Part shown: in pieces, positions 11,931 through 23,440 of the stretch
Position numbering within the stretch: position 1 is the first letter of the stretch
Layout of the letters: every line of letters begins with the position of its first letter
NCBI GenBank assembly: GCA_963576565.1
Contig: OY755047.1
Coordinates: 35,555,851 to 35,619,850 of the forward strand
Length of the DNA stretch: 64,000 bases
Origin: Aspidapion aeneum
Taxonomy: Eukaryota > Arthropoda > Insecta > Coleoptera > Brentidae
Direction: 5' to 3'
Notes under the pieces: generated by a model
What the model saw: the letters and a program-made list of their open reading frames with translations, nothing else
Databases searched by the model: none
Told to the model about the DNA's origin: nothing
Made by a program: the position numbers and the translations under genes

Positions 11931-12995
11931 TCCATCTAAAGGGCCCTCAATAAAAAGAGAAAAAAATGCATTTTAGCACTAAATTTATTAACATTTTTAA
12001 AACAGATTTTTGGGTAATACGTTTCAATATTTTTAGATATTTTTGAATAATTTTGAAACTTAATTATTACCGTTATGGTAATGCATAATTCCACAAAATT
12101 TTAATGGTCTGTTATAATTTTTAAGAAACAAACAAAAAATCGAAAAAAAATGCTAAGTTTAACATTTTCCATTTCCACAACCCCTTAAAGTTTCATGCAT
12201 CATTTAAATTAAACCCTGTATAATACACTATTATATAACAATTGGTCAAGAGTTTTTGACACAAATTTGTTATAATTTTTTATTATGCTATTATTTACAC
12301 TTTTAAGAATACATATAAAACAACCATTTTTTTTAAATATTGGATTTTACTAAATGTTAAAATATTAATTTAGCGTGAAGCAATTTTGTGCTAATTGTAA
12401 TGATTATTTGGTCACCCTGTATCTCCTTAAACTTTCAATTTTTTTTTAAAACTAATAAATAATATCTCATTCCAGTAAATTAAGAAATTACTCTACAATG
12501 TCAAACTTCTTATATTTAAAATTCACAATTTTACTCCTCTTGAAACTTAATAAATGTTATTCCAATACAACAAAAAAAGCAATCAATTTTTTTCTTTTTG
12601 TGTTTGGCTGTATGCTGGAAACGACAACATGCTAACGTATTCTGAACGAAGAAGAAGACCTCTTTTTGTGCTTCCCATATCTCTCATTCAATAGAACACA
12701 TTATTTCCATAGTCCCCTACAGCGGACAAGATATAATATTTTTACGCGGCCGAGACTCTAAAATTCATTTTAGTGCCCATTTTTAGCAAAACAAAACTAT
12801 TTTAATGTTTTTATTGTTTCTGGCAGTAAAAATATTTTTTCGCATCAACAATCTGAAATATTCATATTTTATGAAAAATTTATTTTAGTCCGGCTCTGAG
12901 TTTGACTCCCAATGCTCAGCCATTGTTGAATTCTCCGAGATCAAAGACGGCCAGCCGGCTTATTTATCTGTTTGTTAGGTGATCCGTGGTATCAT

Positions 12996-13509
12996 CTACA
13001 TATACAAATAAAAATTGATTTTTAAAAAGCAATGTTTTAAGATTGTTACTAAAAGTTGGTCAGAATTGGACTAGCTGGGTTTCCCATTACACCTCCTTTG
13101 TAGAAGTATGGCCAAGTAACAATCTGCAATAAAATAGTTGAAGACTTAAAACTTAACCTAACTAAATGAAAAATAGAAAACAAAAATTATTTAAAAATGA
13201 AATGTTTTATTTTGTGTAAACATGCTGTTGTTAATAAACCAATACTCGCTAGTTTTGCTGCCGAAGACTCAACTGTAATTTAAGTAAGTTTTTTGCAAAG
13301 TTATTAATGTCTTTTTTAAATTTTAATACTACAAATTTAGGAATGATTTGCTCGTATTACAATTTTACGACGCCATAAAATTAATGGTTGTTTTTCTTTA
13401 AATTCCCAAAAAAAAACAAAGCATATTCCGTTAATGTTTTTTTTTTTACTCATTTGTTTTCAGTCCTTCATTTTTGGTTTCAATATCAAGCACTGTTAGA
13501 GTTTCTTCC
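12996..13509. other. Unassigned AT-rich sequence
   Basis: No gene or repeat recognised. Confidence 0.45.
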
Positions 13510-13517
13510 GGACCTTA

Positions 13518-13796
13518 CAGTGGCGGATCCAGGGAGGGGGGGTGCACTAGGGGCACTTGCCCCCCCCCCCCGAGAATTTTTTCAATATACAAAAAAATGA
13601 GTAAAAAGTAAGGTTTTTGCTAATAAAAATTCAAAAATTTTGCTTTCGGCGCATGAAAGTGTCTATTGTTATAATCATCATAATTACAACCACTTTTATT
13701 AATAAATTATCCTGAATTTGTAGCCGTTTTTACCAACAGAGAATGTCAACTAAAGTCCCCCCCCCCCCCCGAGAAGCAGCTCTGGATCCGCCCTTG
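13518..13796. mobile_element. hAT-type MITE (279 bp) with 8-bp target duplication
   Basis: The element begins CAGTGGCGGATCCAGGG and ends CTGGATCCGCCCTTG, imperfect inverted repeats. The 8-bp direct repeat ggacctta flanks it at 13510-13517 and 13797-13804. It carries a G-run near one end and a C-run near the other. It belongs to the same broad family as the elements at 766, 19548 and 23650. Confidence 0.88.
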
Positions 13797-13804
13797 GGAC
13801 CTTA

Positions 13805-14208
13805 AATATTCAAAGCTTCATTTTTAACAAGCCAGTATCTTCAATCTTTGAATTGTAAAGAAGACACCGTGCAATGTTATGAATATTATTATTATTCCAA
13901 GTTTCGTGTTTTAAAGTCCCAATTTTTATTTTGACTGTACACATTTATATATACGAAACACGAACGAAAATAAGAGCAACTTTGCGACGCAAAAATGTGT
14001 CCCCTATTTTAACACACTACTTGCAAAATTGTCACGTAGCTACATATTTTTGAAATTTTACCGAAAGTGCTTTAGATGGCTTTGCATACTTATTATTTTA
14101 AATGAAACAATAGTAATATTTTTGCGTTCTCTTTTAACCTACGTCCAACGCGATTTTTATACAAAATAATAGTTTATTGCTATTATTATGAATTAAAACA
14201 GCTTATAG
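13805..14208. other. Unassigned AT-rich sequence
   Basis: No gene or repeat recognised. Confidence 0.4.
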
Positions 14209-14286
14209 ATGGCGCAAACAACGTGAGATTTATCAAAAGTAGAAGATTAGTTTGGTTGGGACATGTACGGAGAACGAATGAGACAC
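14209..14286 (+). pseudogene. LINE ORF C-terminal fragment
   Basis: A short frame reads DGANNVRFIKSRRLVWLGHVRRTNET. The RFIK-x-RRLxWLGHVxR motif is typical of the C-terminal region of insect non-LTR retrotransposon reverse-transcriptase proteins. Both sides end abruptly. It is too short to assign to a clade. Confidence 0.55.
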
Positions 14287-14307
14287 AGGGGCGTGCGTTT
14301 ATTTTAG

Positions 14308-14642
14308 CAAGACCAGCAGACTCCTGGGACAAGCCATGATGAAGTATATGAAATTATGAAAAATGTAGAACAAACTGATTTAGACAAAGGCTCACAGACT
14401 AATCTCACAATCAGTGATGTGACAAAACTTATGGAAGATCTTACATTTATAAACGGGAGAGTTTACACTTTGGAACAAAAATTAAAAAACTTGGAGATAG
14501 CTGAAGATTCTTTTAAGAATGATAATGACAAAACTCTTTATTATACTGGACTTCCAAAAGCTGCTATGCTATTTGCACTTTTTGAAGAATTTTTACCTGT
14601 ACATCCCAACAGAGTACTTCAATTTCCGCAGTTTATTTTTAT
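14308..14642 (+). pseudogene. ISL2EU/Harbinger-like transposase exon (coiled coil plus YTGL helix-turn-helix start)
   Basis: The open frame has a hydrophilic, probably coiled-coil stretch (LEQKLKNLEIAEDSF) followed by DNDKTLYYTGLPKAAMLFALFEEF. The YTGLP motif before an aliphatic helix is characteristic of the helix-turn-helix region preceding DDE_4 nucleases in THAP-containing ISL2EU-type transposases. A good 3' splice site (tttattttag) sits just before 14308 and a strong donor (gtaagc) starts at 14643, so it looks like an internal exon. No catalytic DDE exon is found nearby. It is probably a relic; a surviving host gene exon cannot be excluded. Confidence 0.5.
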
Positions 14643-14649
14643 GTAAGCA

Positions 14650-16698
14650 AGAATAAGACATAATAAAAATAAATTGTTAATAGATCACTATTAAAACTTG
14701 ACGTAATTAGCGCCAGTATCGTAGGAGTGGTAAGACTCTATAAGAAGTAATCCTATGTACTGGAAAAGCGGCATCTTATTTTATTTGCCGATTTGTTTAT
14801 AATAGAAGAACGCATAAGAAGACAACCATGTCTCTGTCGTATGCGTAGAAAAAGAATAAGAATTCATTGACTGTCGGATCCTCGCGCTCAACGCGGCAGA
14901 GACAATTGCTTCTCTAATTTATGTTAAACATAATAGGTTAATGCATGAATGCATTCGCGCAATTTAGCCTTGAAATAAGCAGGATGTTTGTTCGATTACG
15001 TACATACGCATTTACAATGACGTGCCAGCAAGAAGCTTCGGTTTTGGTAAAGGATATTGCAACGGCCCAACTATACAGTTGTGTGATTGTATAGTATAGT
15101 GTGTTTTTTGATTAACAAAAAGTTTTCTTCCCAAAGTTTTAATGAAAATATAAATAGGTATCATAAATAACGGTAGGCTAAGCCAAGAAATTAAGGTTTA
15201 CCGAAAACTAAAAAGGATAGAAAAATCATATACATAATATCCCAATACCCACGGTAACTGCCCATTCATGATGCAAACATGAGCGCCTTGGGGTCTTTAA
15301 GCAAAAAAGACCTGATTGGTTGCTTTCAAAGACATATTCATATTATTTCCATATAGTACATATTATTGCAATACCTACTGAAATAGCAATATCAATGGGT
15401 ATAAGTCTATCCTTTTTGCGGTTCTTAAGATAAAATGTCCTGATTGGTTATAATTTTACGCATGAATATTATTTTATTCTTGTATTCGTTAGGTCAAATC
15501 ATTGGCGTACAGTTGACAAAAACTATATCTATGTAAATTTGGCAACTGTGCATTTTTCGTACCTTTATTTCTGAATGTTTGCATCAAACGCCAACCATTG
15601 TGTAAATAGGTAACAGGGAGTATTGGAATATTGGAAAAAAACAAATCAGCAATTGTCTCCCTTATCTGAAATTTCGCCGCACACTCCTGATGAGACAAGA
15701 ATAACAAGAAAAAATAATTAACTGGAGACCGCAGGAAGAAGACTAAAGCTCATCATATAGAAAAATGCATAGCGCATAGCATGGCATAGCATAAGCTCTG
15801 ACCAATCAGCTATCACTCAGAAGACGTCATCTTGGTTTTGCATAGGAATTTCCACAAAGTTGAACTTTTTATAGAGAGTCCATATGTTTTCTTATGGTTA
15901 GCCAATAGAATGCATAGAACTAAATCACGTAATCAACAAAACAAAGATGACAGGAATGACGACATAACCTAAAAAGATCCCAGTATTTTTATTGATTTTT
16001 TTAAAAAGAAGTTTTGTATATTTTTTGTTAGTCTAGAGGTTTGTTGTCTGTCTGTTTCTAAAGGGTGGCCGACACCACCACCTTCTTGTCCGCCACCTTA
16101 TGTGCCGACGTTTTTTTTTTAAATAAAGTAACCAGACCAGTGAGACAGCCGCATATAAGATAATTTCGTCGTTATTCATTTTAAAAAAATCACTGCACAA
16201 AAACAGACCAAAATAACAACAAACCGGAATTGACAAAAACACCTCCAAAAGCCAAAACGCCTTTTATGCAATATTCGTGTGTGATGGACATTTTCATAAG
16301 ACCAGCCATGCTATGCTATGCAGCACTATGCGCCATGCTATGCACTATTAAGAGACAGGCCATGCAAAAGATATACGATGTCGACGATGATGTCAAGAAT
16401 ATGAGAATAAGAAAGTGGCAAATAATCGCACCAGAGACGGCAGAAAGGATGGCTCTGGTTTCTGGTTTATCAGGGTAAAACCCACCAGGCGTTGTATACT
16501 ACTATTTTTTTCGTATATTTTTCTCTTTGTCTTTCTAACTGCCTTTTCCGCGACGAAGGTTGGCGATCATATTTGTGACTCTTACCTTAAGTACAGCTGC
16601 TCTAAAATTTGTACCGAGGAATATCCAACCATTCTTCCAAGTTCCTCATGTACGATACTATTATTTTTTCTATATTTCAAATCATTCCCTTAATATCA
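14650..16698. other. Unassigned region with a 'gcatagc' inverted repeat
   Basis: No coding signal. A block near 15765-15793 (gcatagcgcatagcatggc) recurs inverted at 16306-16346 (gccatgctatgc...cgccatgctatgc), so the 580 bp between may be a MITE. Two phrases 'cctgattggtt' occur near 15312 and 15437. Confidence 0.4.
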
Positions 16699-16926
16699 GA
16701 CAGAAAGACGAGGGATGGAACAAATGTATTGTAAACTGGAGACCTTGGGAAAATAAAAGAAGTAGGGGAAGACCTCAAATGAGATGGGCGGTTATTTTGA
16801 AGAAACATGCGTGAGCTAGTGTGTTCATCCACACTGCGACAGACAGAGAAGAGTGATAGATATTGGGAGAGGCCTATGTCCAAAGATGGATCGAAGAAGG
16901 CTTAATAGATAGATAGATAGATAGAA
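16699..16926 (+). mobile_element. 3' end of a LINE, second family, with (TAGA)n tail
   Basis: The frame near the start reads WNKCIVNWRPWENKRSRGRPQMRW, matching the KRSRGRP-x-RW region near the C terminus of RTE- or CR1-like reverse transcriptases. After frame damage the sequence 'gaggcctatgtccaaagatggatcgaagaag' (in parts) would encode EAYVQRWIEE, the usual end of such proteins. A TAGA repeat at 16904-16926 closes it, as a LINE 3' tail. It is truncated and dead. Confidence 0.65.
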
Positions 16927-17419
16927 AGGGATCAAGAGTAGAAAAAAATTGGGATTATTGTAATGTATCGTATTAATGCATCTATATTAATAAAATAGGC
17001 TTTAACGAAATGTATTTAATAATAGTGGCCATAAATTCTGAGAAATTGCCATAGGGCGGATATTAAAATATCGATTCTCACTCGAAAATGGCAACATTTC
17101 CCCCATAGGGGCCAAGTATTATCCACTTTTAACAAAAAAAATTGTTGATACTACTGCGACCCATTGAAATTCTCAAAAAATATTTTTTTTACGTAAAGGC
17201 AGAGGCGTAACTTGATTAAAAAAGTAATGAAAAACCTACATTAAGGCAAGAACTACAATTAATTATGTATTAAAGCGGTTTATTATTCCCGTTTATTTAA
17301 AATAATGTAAATATGACATAAAGTAGCCGTTCAACTAAAAAGAGAAAACATTATATTGTATACAGTTTAAACAGACGCAGTAAGAACAAAATTCTGAACG
17401 AAAATCGTTGTTGTAGTGG
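16927..17419. other. Unassigned AT-rich sequence
   Basis: No gene or repeat recognised. Confidence 0.4.
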
Positions 17420-17965
17420 AAGCAATGATCAATCAATTTCGACACCTTCCATTTTTGTTTTGTATTTTTCTGTTAAGCGACAAGTCTCTATTCCATACAA
17501 CAGCGCGCTTTTCACCATTGTTTAATATATGTTAAATTTTACATTATTTTCATCTCTTTGCTCCATAAAATACTGTTAAGACAACAGACAAAGTAACCTT
17601 TTTTGTTTTAACTATTCTTTTTTTCAGTCTTTTACACCCAGTTTTCGTCTTATCAAATGTTACATCCAAATATATATACCCATTGCATGGAGATATTGTT
17701 TGTTCGTCGTCCAGGTCTGACTTGATTTGTTTCCAATACATAAGTACTGTGTCTTGTCCATGTTCACTGTTAACCCCCACTTTTCGTACCCTGCCGTTAA
17801 CATTCTCGTCTTATACTCCATGTTTTCTTTATCATTAGCTACAATTACTTAGTCGTCAGCAAACTGTAGTGTGTATATGGTAAATCGGTGGTTAAGTTGT
17901 ATTCCCATGCGGTGTACTTTACGGTTCCAGTTTTTTCGAGCTACTGCGATATATATTTTAATTTT
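17420..17965 (-). pseudogene. RTE-like LINE fragment (reverse transcriptase C-terminal part), minus strand
   Basis: This matches the LINE at 38172-41484 in reverse orientation. The minus strand covers the segment from the 'FADD' region (here disrupted) through 'DEQTISPCNGYIYLDVTFDK' to 'gaaaagcgcgctgttgtatgg'. It has several indels and stops. Both ends are truncated, so it arose by internal breakage or deletion. Confidence 0.75.
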
Positions 17966-18257
17966 ATTTGTTTTTCTTAAATCCTCTTAGTGTTACTCCT
18001 GCCCCACTGAAAAGTCAAAACTAGACAAATTTTAAACATATATATTTTCGAGACTTTTTTGTGAGCTAAACAAGGCATTCTTTCAGGTGCTTTCATCTAG
18101 GGAATTTTAAAAATTAAAAATTTCACATTTTAATTAAATTTAAAATGAATACCTTAAAAAAGTATAATTTAGAATATTAACAAGACTGGAGACATTTATA
18201 ATTCCTTTTTTGTCCTATATTTATAAATCTTCGATTGCCAAAATACAAATTGCCTTA

Positions 18258-18424
18258 GGGCCTGTCCTTAAATTACGTAACGCTTTAGGGGGGAATGGGG
18301 GGTTTGGCCTTGCGTTACACTCAATGCTTTTTTAATGGTATTTTTCTGGAAAATGCGTTACTAGGGGGGGAGGGGGTGTATAAAAATCCTGAATTTTTGC
18401 GTTACGTAATTTAAGGACGTTCTC
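18258..18424. mobile_element. Harbinger-like MITE (167 bp), TTA target
   Basis: Inverted ends share the core gtccttaaattacgtaacgc (18264-18283) and its reverse complement (18399-18418). The outermost bases are GGGCCT and CTC. TTA lies directly outside both ends (18255-18257, 18425-18427), as in PIF/Harbinger elements. A decayed relative in the other orientation is at 45185-45310. Confidence 0.65.
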
Positions 18425-18466
18425 TTATAAGGAATAAATATTGGCGTAGAAAAAAAGAGGAAATGA

Positions 18467-18943
18467 AACAACAAGCAAAATAAAAAAAAAACTAAATTAA
18501 AATGGCTTTAAAGATCATATTTTACGAACATTTTAAGAAATATTAACGTAAAATTTACTACCGGTGAATAAAGAAAACAACAATTTTTCGTGGCTAAGCT
18601 GGCATGGAAAGATTTTGTTTCTCTTCTATTTTTTCGTGGACAGCTCGAAAGCTGTACACCCACTGAAGAGTCCCTTAAGGACGAAACAGTTAAGTGTCAA
18701 CACTTAATCGGTGTCCATTAGATCTTGAACCCCGTGAAAGTATAGCGTTCGAGCTGCTTATGGAGAAATACAAGAGAAACAAAATCTTTCTATGCCTGCT
18801 TAGCCATCAAAAAGTTTTGTTCATGCACCGGTAGTAAACTTTACGTTTATATTACTTATAATGTTCGTAAAATATGATCTTTAAAGCCATTTTAATTTAG
18901 TTTTTTTTTAATACAAAAGTACTGTACTATTTTGCTTGTTGTT
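18467..18943. repeat. Long palindrome with a structured apex
   Basis: The left arm (from aacaacaagcaaaata through ctaaattaaaatggctttaaag and on to about 18657) is inverted at 18740-18943. The right arm has an 18-bp insertion (atacaaaagtactgtact) near its outer end. The 80-base apex holds the hammerhead-like motif listed separately. A second, damaged copy of the apex and right arm lies at 19291-19437. No ORF. Confidence 0.75.
18641..18756 (+). ncRNA. Hammerhead-ribozyme-like motif, stem I unproven
   Basis: The sequence shows CTGAAGA (18663-18669, fitting the CUGANGA core), GTCC-cttaa-GGAC as a perfect four-pair stem II, and GAAAC (18683-18687). A possible stem III ends in TGTC at the expected cleavage triplet. 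The outer arms 18641-18657 and 18740-18756 pair over about 16 bases. The bases next to the core that should form stem I do not pair well, so activity is doubtful. Confidence 0.35.
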
Positions 18944-19290
18944 CTATGTCCTTGTTGTTGTCTTTATTCACGGGTACTAAACTTTACATTTGTAATATTT
19001 TTGGCTCACACCCCGCTGACTCGACATAAAACGTCGCGAATGCGGTAAAAATGCAAAACACATTGACCCGACCTGAGGGACAAATTATGTCACGGGAACT
19101 GTTTTTTGTTTCATCTGCCTGCCTTTTGTTTTTACACTGGTAGTTTCTATTGTATTTGTAGATGTCGCCACTAGTGTGAAAGCATACGGTATCGCAGGCA
19201 TTATTTTTTCTTTTCTCTTACCAATATCGTAAGATGAGATACATATACCGTATCTATAGCTTTACAAAAATGTCACATTGACCATGCAGT

Positions 19291-19437
19291 GTTCTGAAGG
19301 GTCCCTTAACGACGAGACAGTTAACTGGAAACACCTGATAGGTGTACATTAGATCTTGGACCCCCATGGGCATACAGCTTTCGAGCTGCTCGGAGAAAAA
19401 TACAAGCGAAACCTTTGTATGCCTGCTTAGCCACGTT
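19291..19437 (+). repeat. Second, partial copy of the palindrome apex and right arm
   Basis: It shares blocks such as ctgaag, gtcccttaa, gacagttaa, cattagatcttg, ttcgagctgct and tatgcctgcttagcca with 18663-18810. The core here has CTGAAGG and GAGAC, so it is more damaged as a ribozyme. It contains a separate small hairpin acacctgataggtgt. Confidence 0.6.
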
Positions 19438-19547
19438 TTATTTTAAGTAATGATTACAATACAATATTTCTGTAGTAAGTATACGCCTGATTTACGGCCG
19501 ACTTATATGGGGAAGGTACTATTTGACGCGGCAGACTTGGCACCGCG

Positions 19548-19876
19548 CAGCGTGCCCGAAGGGGGGGGGGGGCGACAGCTAAAAAGGGCGCCTCTCAAAA
19601 CTCAAAAAAAATCTTGCGACCAAAAAAACAGGTCATTATATGTGAGGGGGGGCCGACAGGTAAAAAGGGCGCCTCTCAAAAATCTTGCGACCAAAAAAAA
19701 AAAAGGTCCTCATATCGTTAGTTTCCTTTGGCGCCCACTCAATTGGCCATTGCCGGCCCGACTTAATAAAGCTGAGGGCGCTTCGGCCACCCATGGGGCG
19801 CCACTACCCTCGGGGCGGGGGGGGGGGGTTGGGGGTGGCGACGAACCCCCCGCGCCCCCCTCACGCTACGCCGCTG
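19548..19876. mobile_element. hAT-type element (329 bp), GC-rich, with 8-bp target duplication
   Basis: The 8-bp direct repeat gcaccgcg flanks it at 19540-19547 and 19877-19884. Termini start CAGCGTGCCCG and end CTACGCCGCTG, so only the outermost CAGCG is a clear inverted repeat. Long G and C runs and much higher GC than the surroundings make it stand out. An internal direct repeat (aaaaagggcgcctctcaaaa) occurs twice. The long ORF across it is an artefact of the low-complexity GC sequence. Confidence 0.65.
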
Positions 19877-20047
19877 GCACCGCGGTACAACATGGCGCGA
19901 ACGTTTTGGAGCGGGCCGACTCGGCGCGACTGGTGCAGGTTTACTTTGATAATAAGTTCATTGATTTTATAAAATGTTTAATGTAAACTTAGTTAATTGA
20001 TTTATTTTATGTTACTAGGTATATTTTCTTAGATGACTTTTTTTTAA

Positions 20048-20146
20048 AACATATTCCCCTGACATTTTTCTCAGGGTCCTAAAGAGTGTGAAACCTAACC
20101 GTTTCACATTATCTAGGATACCGGGAAAGAGGCCAGGAGAATGTTT
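20048..20146. repeat. Small palindromic MITE
   Basis: Left arm acattctc-like...gggtcctaaagagtgtgaaac is inverted as gtttcacattatctaggataccggg. A relative with the same arm motifs is at 44135-44300. Confidence 0.55.
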
Positions 20147-22224
20147 TTAAAAAAATATATGTTAGGATCAGACCATTACTTGCTCGCAGGCAATAGGACA
20201 TATAAATTGGGAATTTACAAATTCTTTCTCAAGAAAGATTGTGGTTCTGAAAAAAATCGATTTTGTTGAGCAGGCCCGCACCGAGTCAAATAGTACTAGA
20301 ACCGACCTATATGAAAGATGTACTCTTTCTACTTAAAACATTTTGCAAATTGGGATTTTTAAAGACTTTTTGATATAGAAATTCAAAGCTAGTTTTACTT
20401 TTTGTGTATTCAACACTGATTAAAACTTCTAAATTCAAAATCATTTTAAACTTGTAAAATTTACCTTAATAAAGCAAAGAAGAAACTAATGATGGATATT
20501 CCAACCACGTTTCCCTTTGCGCTCCTGTTCAGAAATTATTTTTATTAACTAAACCAAGGACGCCGACATAATGAAGCAAAGTAGGGGATGAATAGCGATA
20601 TTAACCCTACAAGGAAATTTATTTTATTTTATTTACTAGTTCAAACTGCTTCACTATTTACATTTTAGTATTTATTTAAATTAATGACGTCGACATAATG
20701 AGTAAAGGTAGGGAGAGCAAAATCGATAATAACCCGCTCCCCTATCTAACAAAACGGGTTTGGATATAAATGGTATTTTTGCCATGTATAAGTTTTTAAA
20801 TATTTGTAATTAAATATTGTTTTTGACATCAACAAGCATTAATTATATACAAGACTAGGTTAAGAATAAATAAAATATATGGCAACAACAGCGACTTGTT
20901 TTTTGGCATATTTTCAGGTTCGCTGTATTTTAATAAAATTTGTATTCGGCTTATATGTCCTTTGAGCCACTAACATAAAAATAATTTATATTCTGCAACT
21001 GGAAACAAATTTCCAAATTATTTTCAATTTTTAGAAAACACACTCTGTAATTTTACTTTCTAACGGTTTTTTAAGTCTGGCTTGCGTTGGTATTTTGTCT
21101 CTTAATGGAGCGTTTAAAGCGCAGTCTATCTCCTTCTCGCCAAAGCGACAAGGAGTAGAATTCTAACCAATCAACGGCAAACTATTTGTGTCTGCAAGCG
21201 CAGGGTGGCTTTGACTATGACAAGAAAGTCGTTAGAAAACATTCTTTAGTTGGGTTGCGTACAGTTCACTTCTTTTGGAAAAACGGTTTTTTTTCTTCAA
21301 TGTTAAATTTGTAAATTATTTTAACTTTGTATAAGCTTACCTTTATTATTCATAATTATTTGGATATTTTCTTTTAGTGTTTACTTTAACTATAACTTTA
21401 AAGCTTTTGATTTTATTACTGTTTCCAGTGTTTTAAAATCTTGTTTTATTCTTTTTTAATATCAAATACAAACCATTCGTTGCCCTAAAATCGGCTTTTT
21501 TAATCAATAATACATCCCAAGCCTAAACAGTAATATTAAGTAAATTAAACAGTTGATTGAATAGTTTCACCTATTCAATAAAAATATTTACAACAAACAT
21601 ACAAAAGGTTTATAAAACCTATAAGTTTAAAGAGTGAATATAAAAGTTTAATAGTAGTAAAATTTAATATTCGATTAATGTATAAGAATAATAAGAAATG
21701 TGAAGTTTAAAGAAGAAAATTGAAAAGGCATGTATGATTTTTCTACATTGTTTATAAAATTGAGAAAAATAGCATATTCTGTCTCCAAGAACCATCAAAT
21801 TCCCTTTCGAGATAAAATAATAATTTATCAGTAATTTAAATTGTTACATAAATTGGTAGCTCACAACTTTTAAGCCTTGACCTCTTGAGTTGACATTACC
21901 ACTGTCAACAAGGCCCCTGTTACACCTACAAGAGAAGTAATTGAATTTAATTTACTAGTTTAAACGGCATCACTATTTAAATTTTAGTATTTATTTTAAG
22001 TAGGCAGCTCTGTCTTGCAAGTGAAAAGTTCTGTATTGTCTAAAATCTCAATCTTTTTCACACTCAAAGGTGAAAGAGGTCGATTTTTATATCTTTTTAT
22101 GTGCGATATTTTGTTCTCTCTGCTACGGCTATGTGACAAAATAGAGCGAGACAAAATAGCCCGGGAACAAAAATAGCATGCGATAATAAATGGCGCATGT
22201 TTTAAAGTAATAGTATACTAAAAA
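20147..22224. other. Unassigned AT-rich sequence
   Basis: Two kilobases without coding signal. Short similar phrases ('gaagcaaagtaggggatgaatagcgat', in parts, near 20571, and 'gtaaaggtagggagagcaaaatcgat', in parts, near 20702) suggest an old duplication. No function can be given. Confidence 0.4.
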
Positions 22225-22705
22225 TAAATGGATCTATGACAGATCTGATACCTTTCTAGCTAGCCTATTAGCACACTTCAAGTGAAGCTATAATAATCAA
22301 CCTTGAAAACAGTTTTTTGTAAATATCTCAGAAACTAAAGCTCCTACAAATTATTGAGCCAAATGTAGTCGTCTACTATATTCCGAGAACCTCATACTGA
22401 TGCGATGCTCCGTTAAAAAGTTTGCATTTTTAAAATTTTATAATTGTCTATCAGCTCGTTAGCGTGTCGAACACTATTTCTCCTAAAAATTTTATGAAAA
22501 TCGGTTCAGCGGTTTAGGAGCTATCGTAATACGGACAGAAAAAAATACACACACAGACACACACACACAGGCAGACATCACGACGATATTCCTAGGATAG
22601 ATCAAAATACACCCAAATACCACATTTTCGGCGTTATCTCCAAAAAAAATTTTTCGTCGAAAATAATACCTTCTCTAGCCATTGCTGTGCAGGCTAGGAA
22701 GGTAA
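22225..22705 (-). repeat. MITE-like repeat family A
   Basis: Reverse-orientation copy of the repeat at 1871-2400. Ends are gatacctttctagctagcc and gcaggctaggaaggta. An ACAC-rich microsatellite lies at 22549-22570. Confidence 0.65.
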
Positions 22706-22892
22706 AAATTAACTTGGTATGGTGAATATATTTTTTTTTAAATTATCTAACCATAACTTGTTAGGTTGACATACTAAAATCTAGTCAGGTTAAGTTTTAG
22801 TTTTACTATATACTAACCTGACCTGGTTAGATTATACTGAGCTTGTCAGGTTTTTTTTTAGTATATTAATCAACGCTTATAAAGAAAAAGAA

Positions 22893-23270
22893 AATGGATC
22901 CATAACGGGTCTGATACCTTTCTAGCTAGCCTATTAGCACACTTCAAGTAAAGCCATGATTATATCAGCCTTGTAAACAGTTTTTTGTAAAAATCTCAGA
23001 AACTAAAGCCACGAAGTTTTTAGTTATAACACAAAGTATTGAGCAAAATGTAGTCTACTATATTCCGAAAACCATATATTGATGCGATGCTCCGTTAAAA
23101 AGTTGAAATTAAAAAAAAAAATATTGTCAAAAAACTATCATTAGCATTCATGGATTTTGACCAAAATCTAATCAGCTCGTTACAGTGTCGAACACTATTT
23201 CACCTAAAATTTTTTATAAAAATCGGTTCGGCGGTTTAGGAGCATTTGTATTACGGACAGACATACACAT

Positions 23271-23304
<34 letters not shown>

Positions 23305-23440
23305 AGAGACAGACATCACGACGATATTGCTAAGACAGGTCAAAATACACCCAAATCACACACTTTCGGCGTTATCACAAAAAAATTATTTTCTCGAAAA
23401 TAATACCTTCTTTAGCCATTGCTGTGCGGGCTAGGAAGGT
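22893..23440 (-). repeat. MITE-like repeat family A, second copy
   Basis: Same family, same orientation as the copy at 22225. It has a longer CA microsatellite (23272-23300). Between the two copies and again after them, an 80-bp segment with 'ctggttaggtt...atactaaaatctagtca' is duplicated (about 22706-22790 and 23898-23975). Confidence 0.65.

Larger units (their letters stand above)
10448..12988 (+). mobile_element. P-superfamily-like DNA transposon (1360/Galileo type), non-autonomous
   Basis: Perfect 24-bp terminal inverted repeats (10448-10471 and 12965-12988, starting CACGGATCACCTAACAAAC) are flanked by the 7-bp direct repeat gtatcat (10441-10447 and 12989-12995). Near the left end lies a short ORF that starts like a THAP zinc finger, the DNA-binding domain of P-element transposases. 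Seven-base duplications are known for 1360 and Galileo, relatives of P. The rest of the transposase is absent and the interior holds a separate palindromic element (11129-11930). Superfamily assignment is inference; the TIR and duplication are directly visible. Confidence 0.75.

Noticed and set aside
19450..19986. 178-codon ORF
   Set aside because: It crosses both boundaries of a GC-rich hAT element and its homopolymers; composition explains the open frame.
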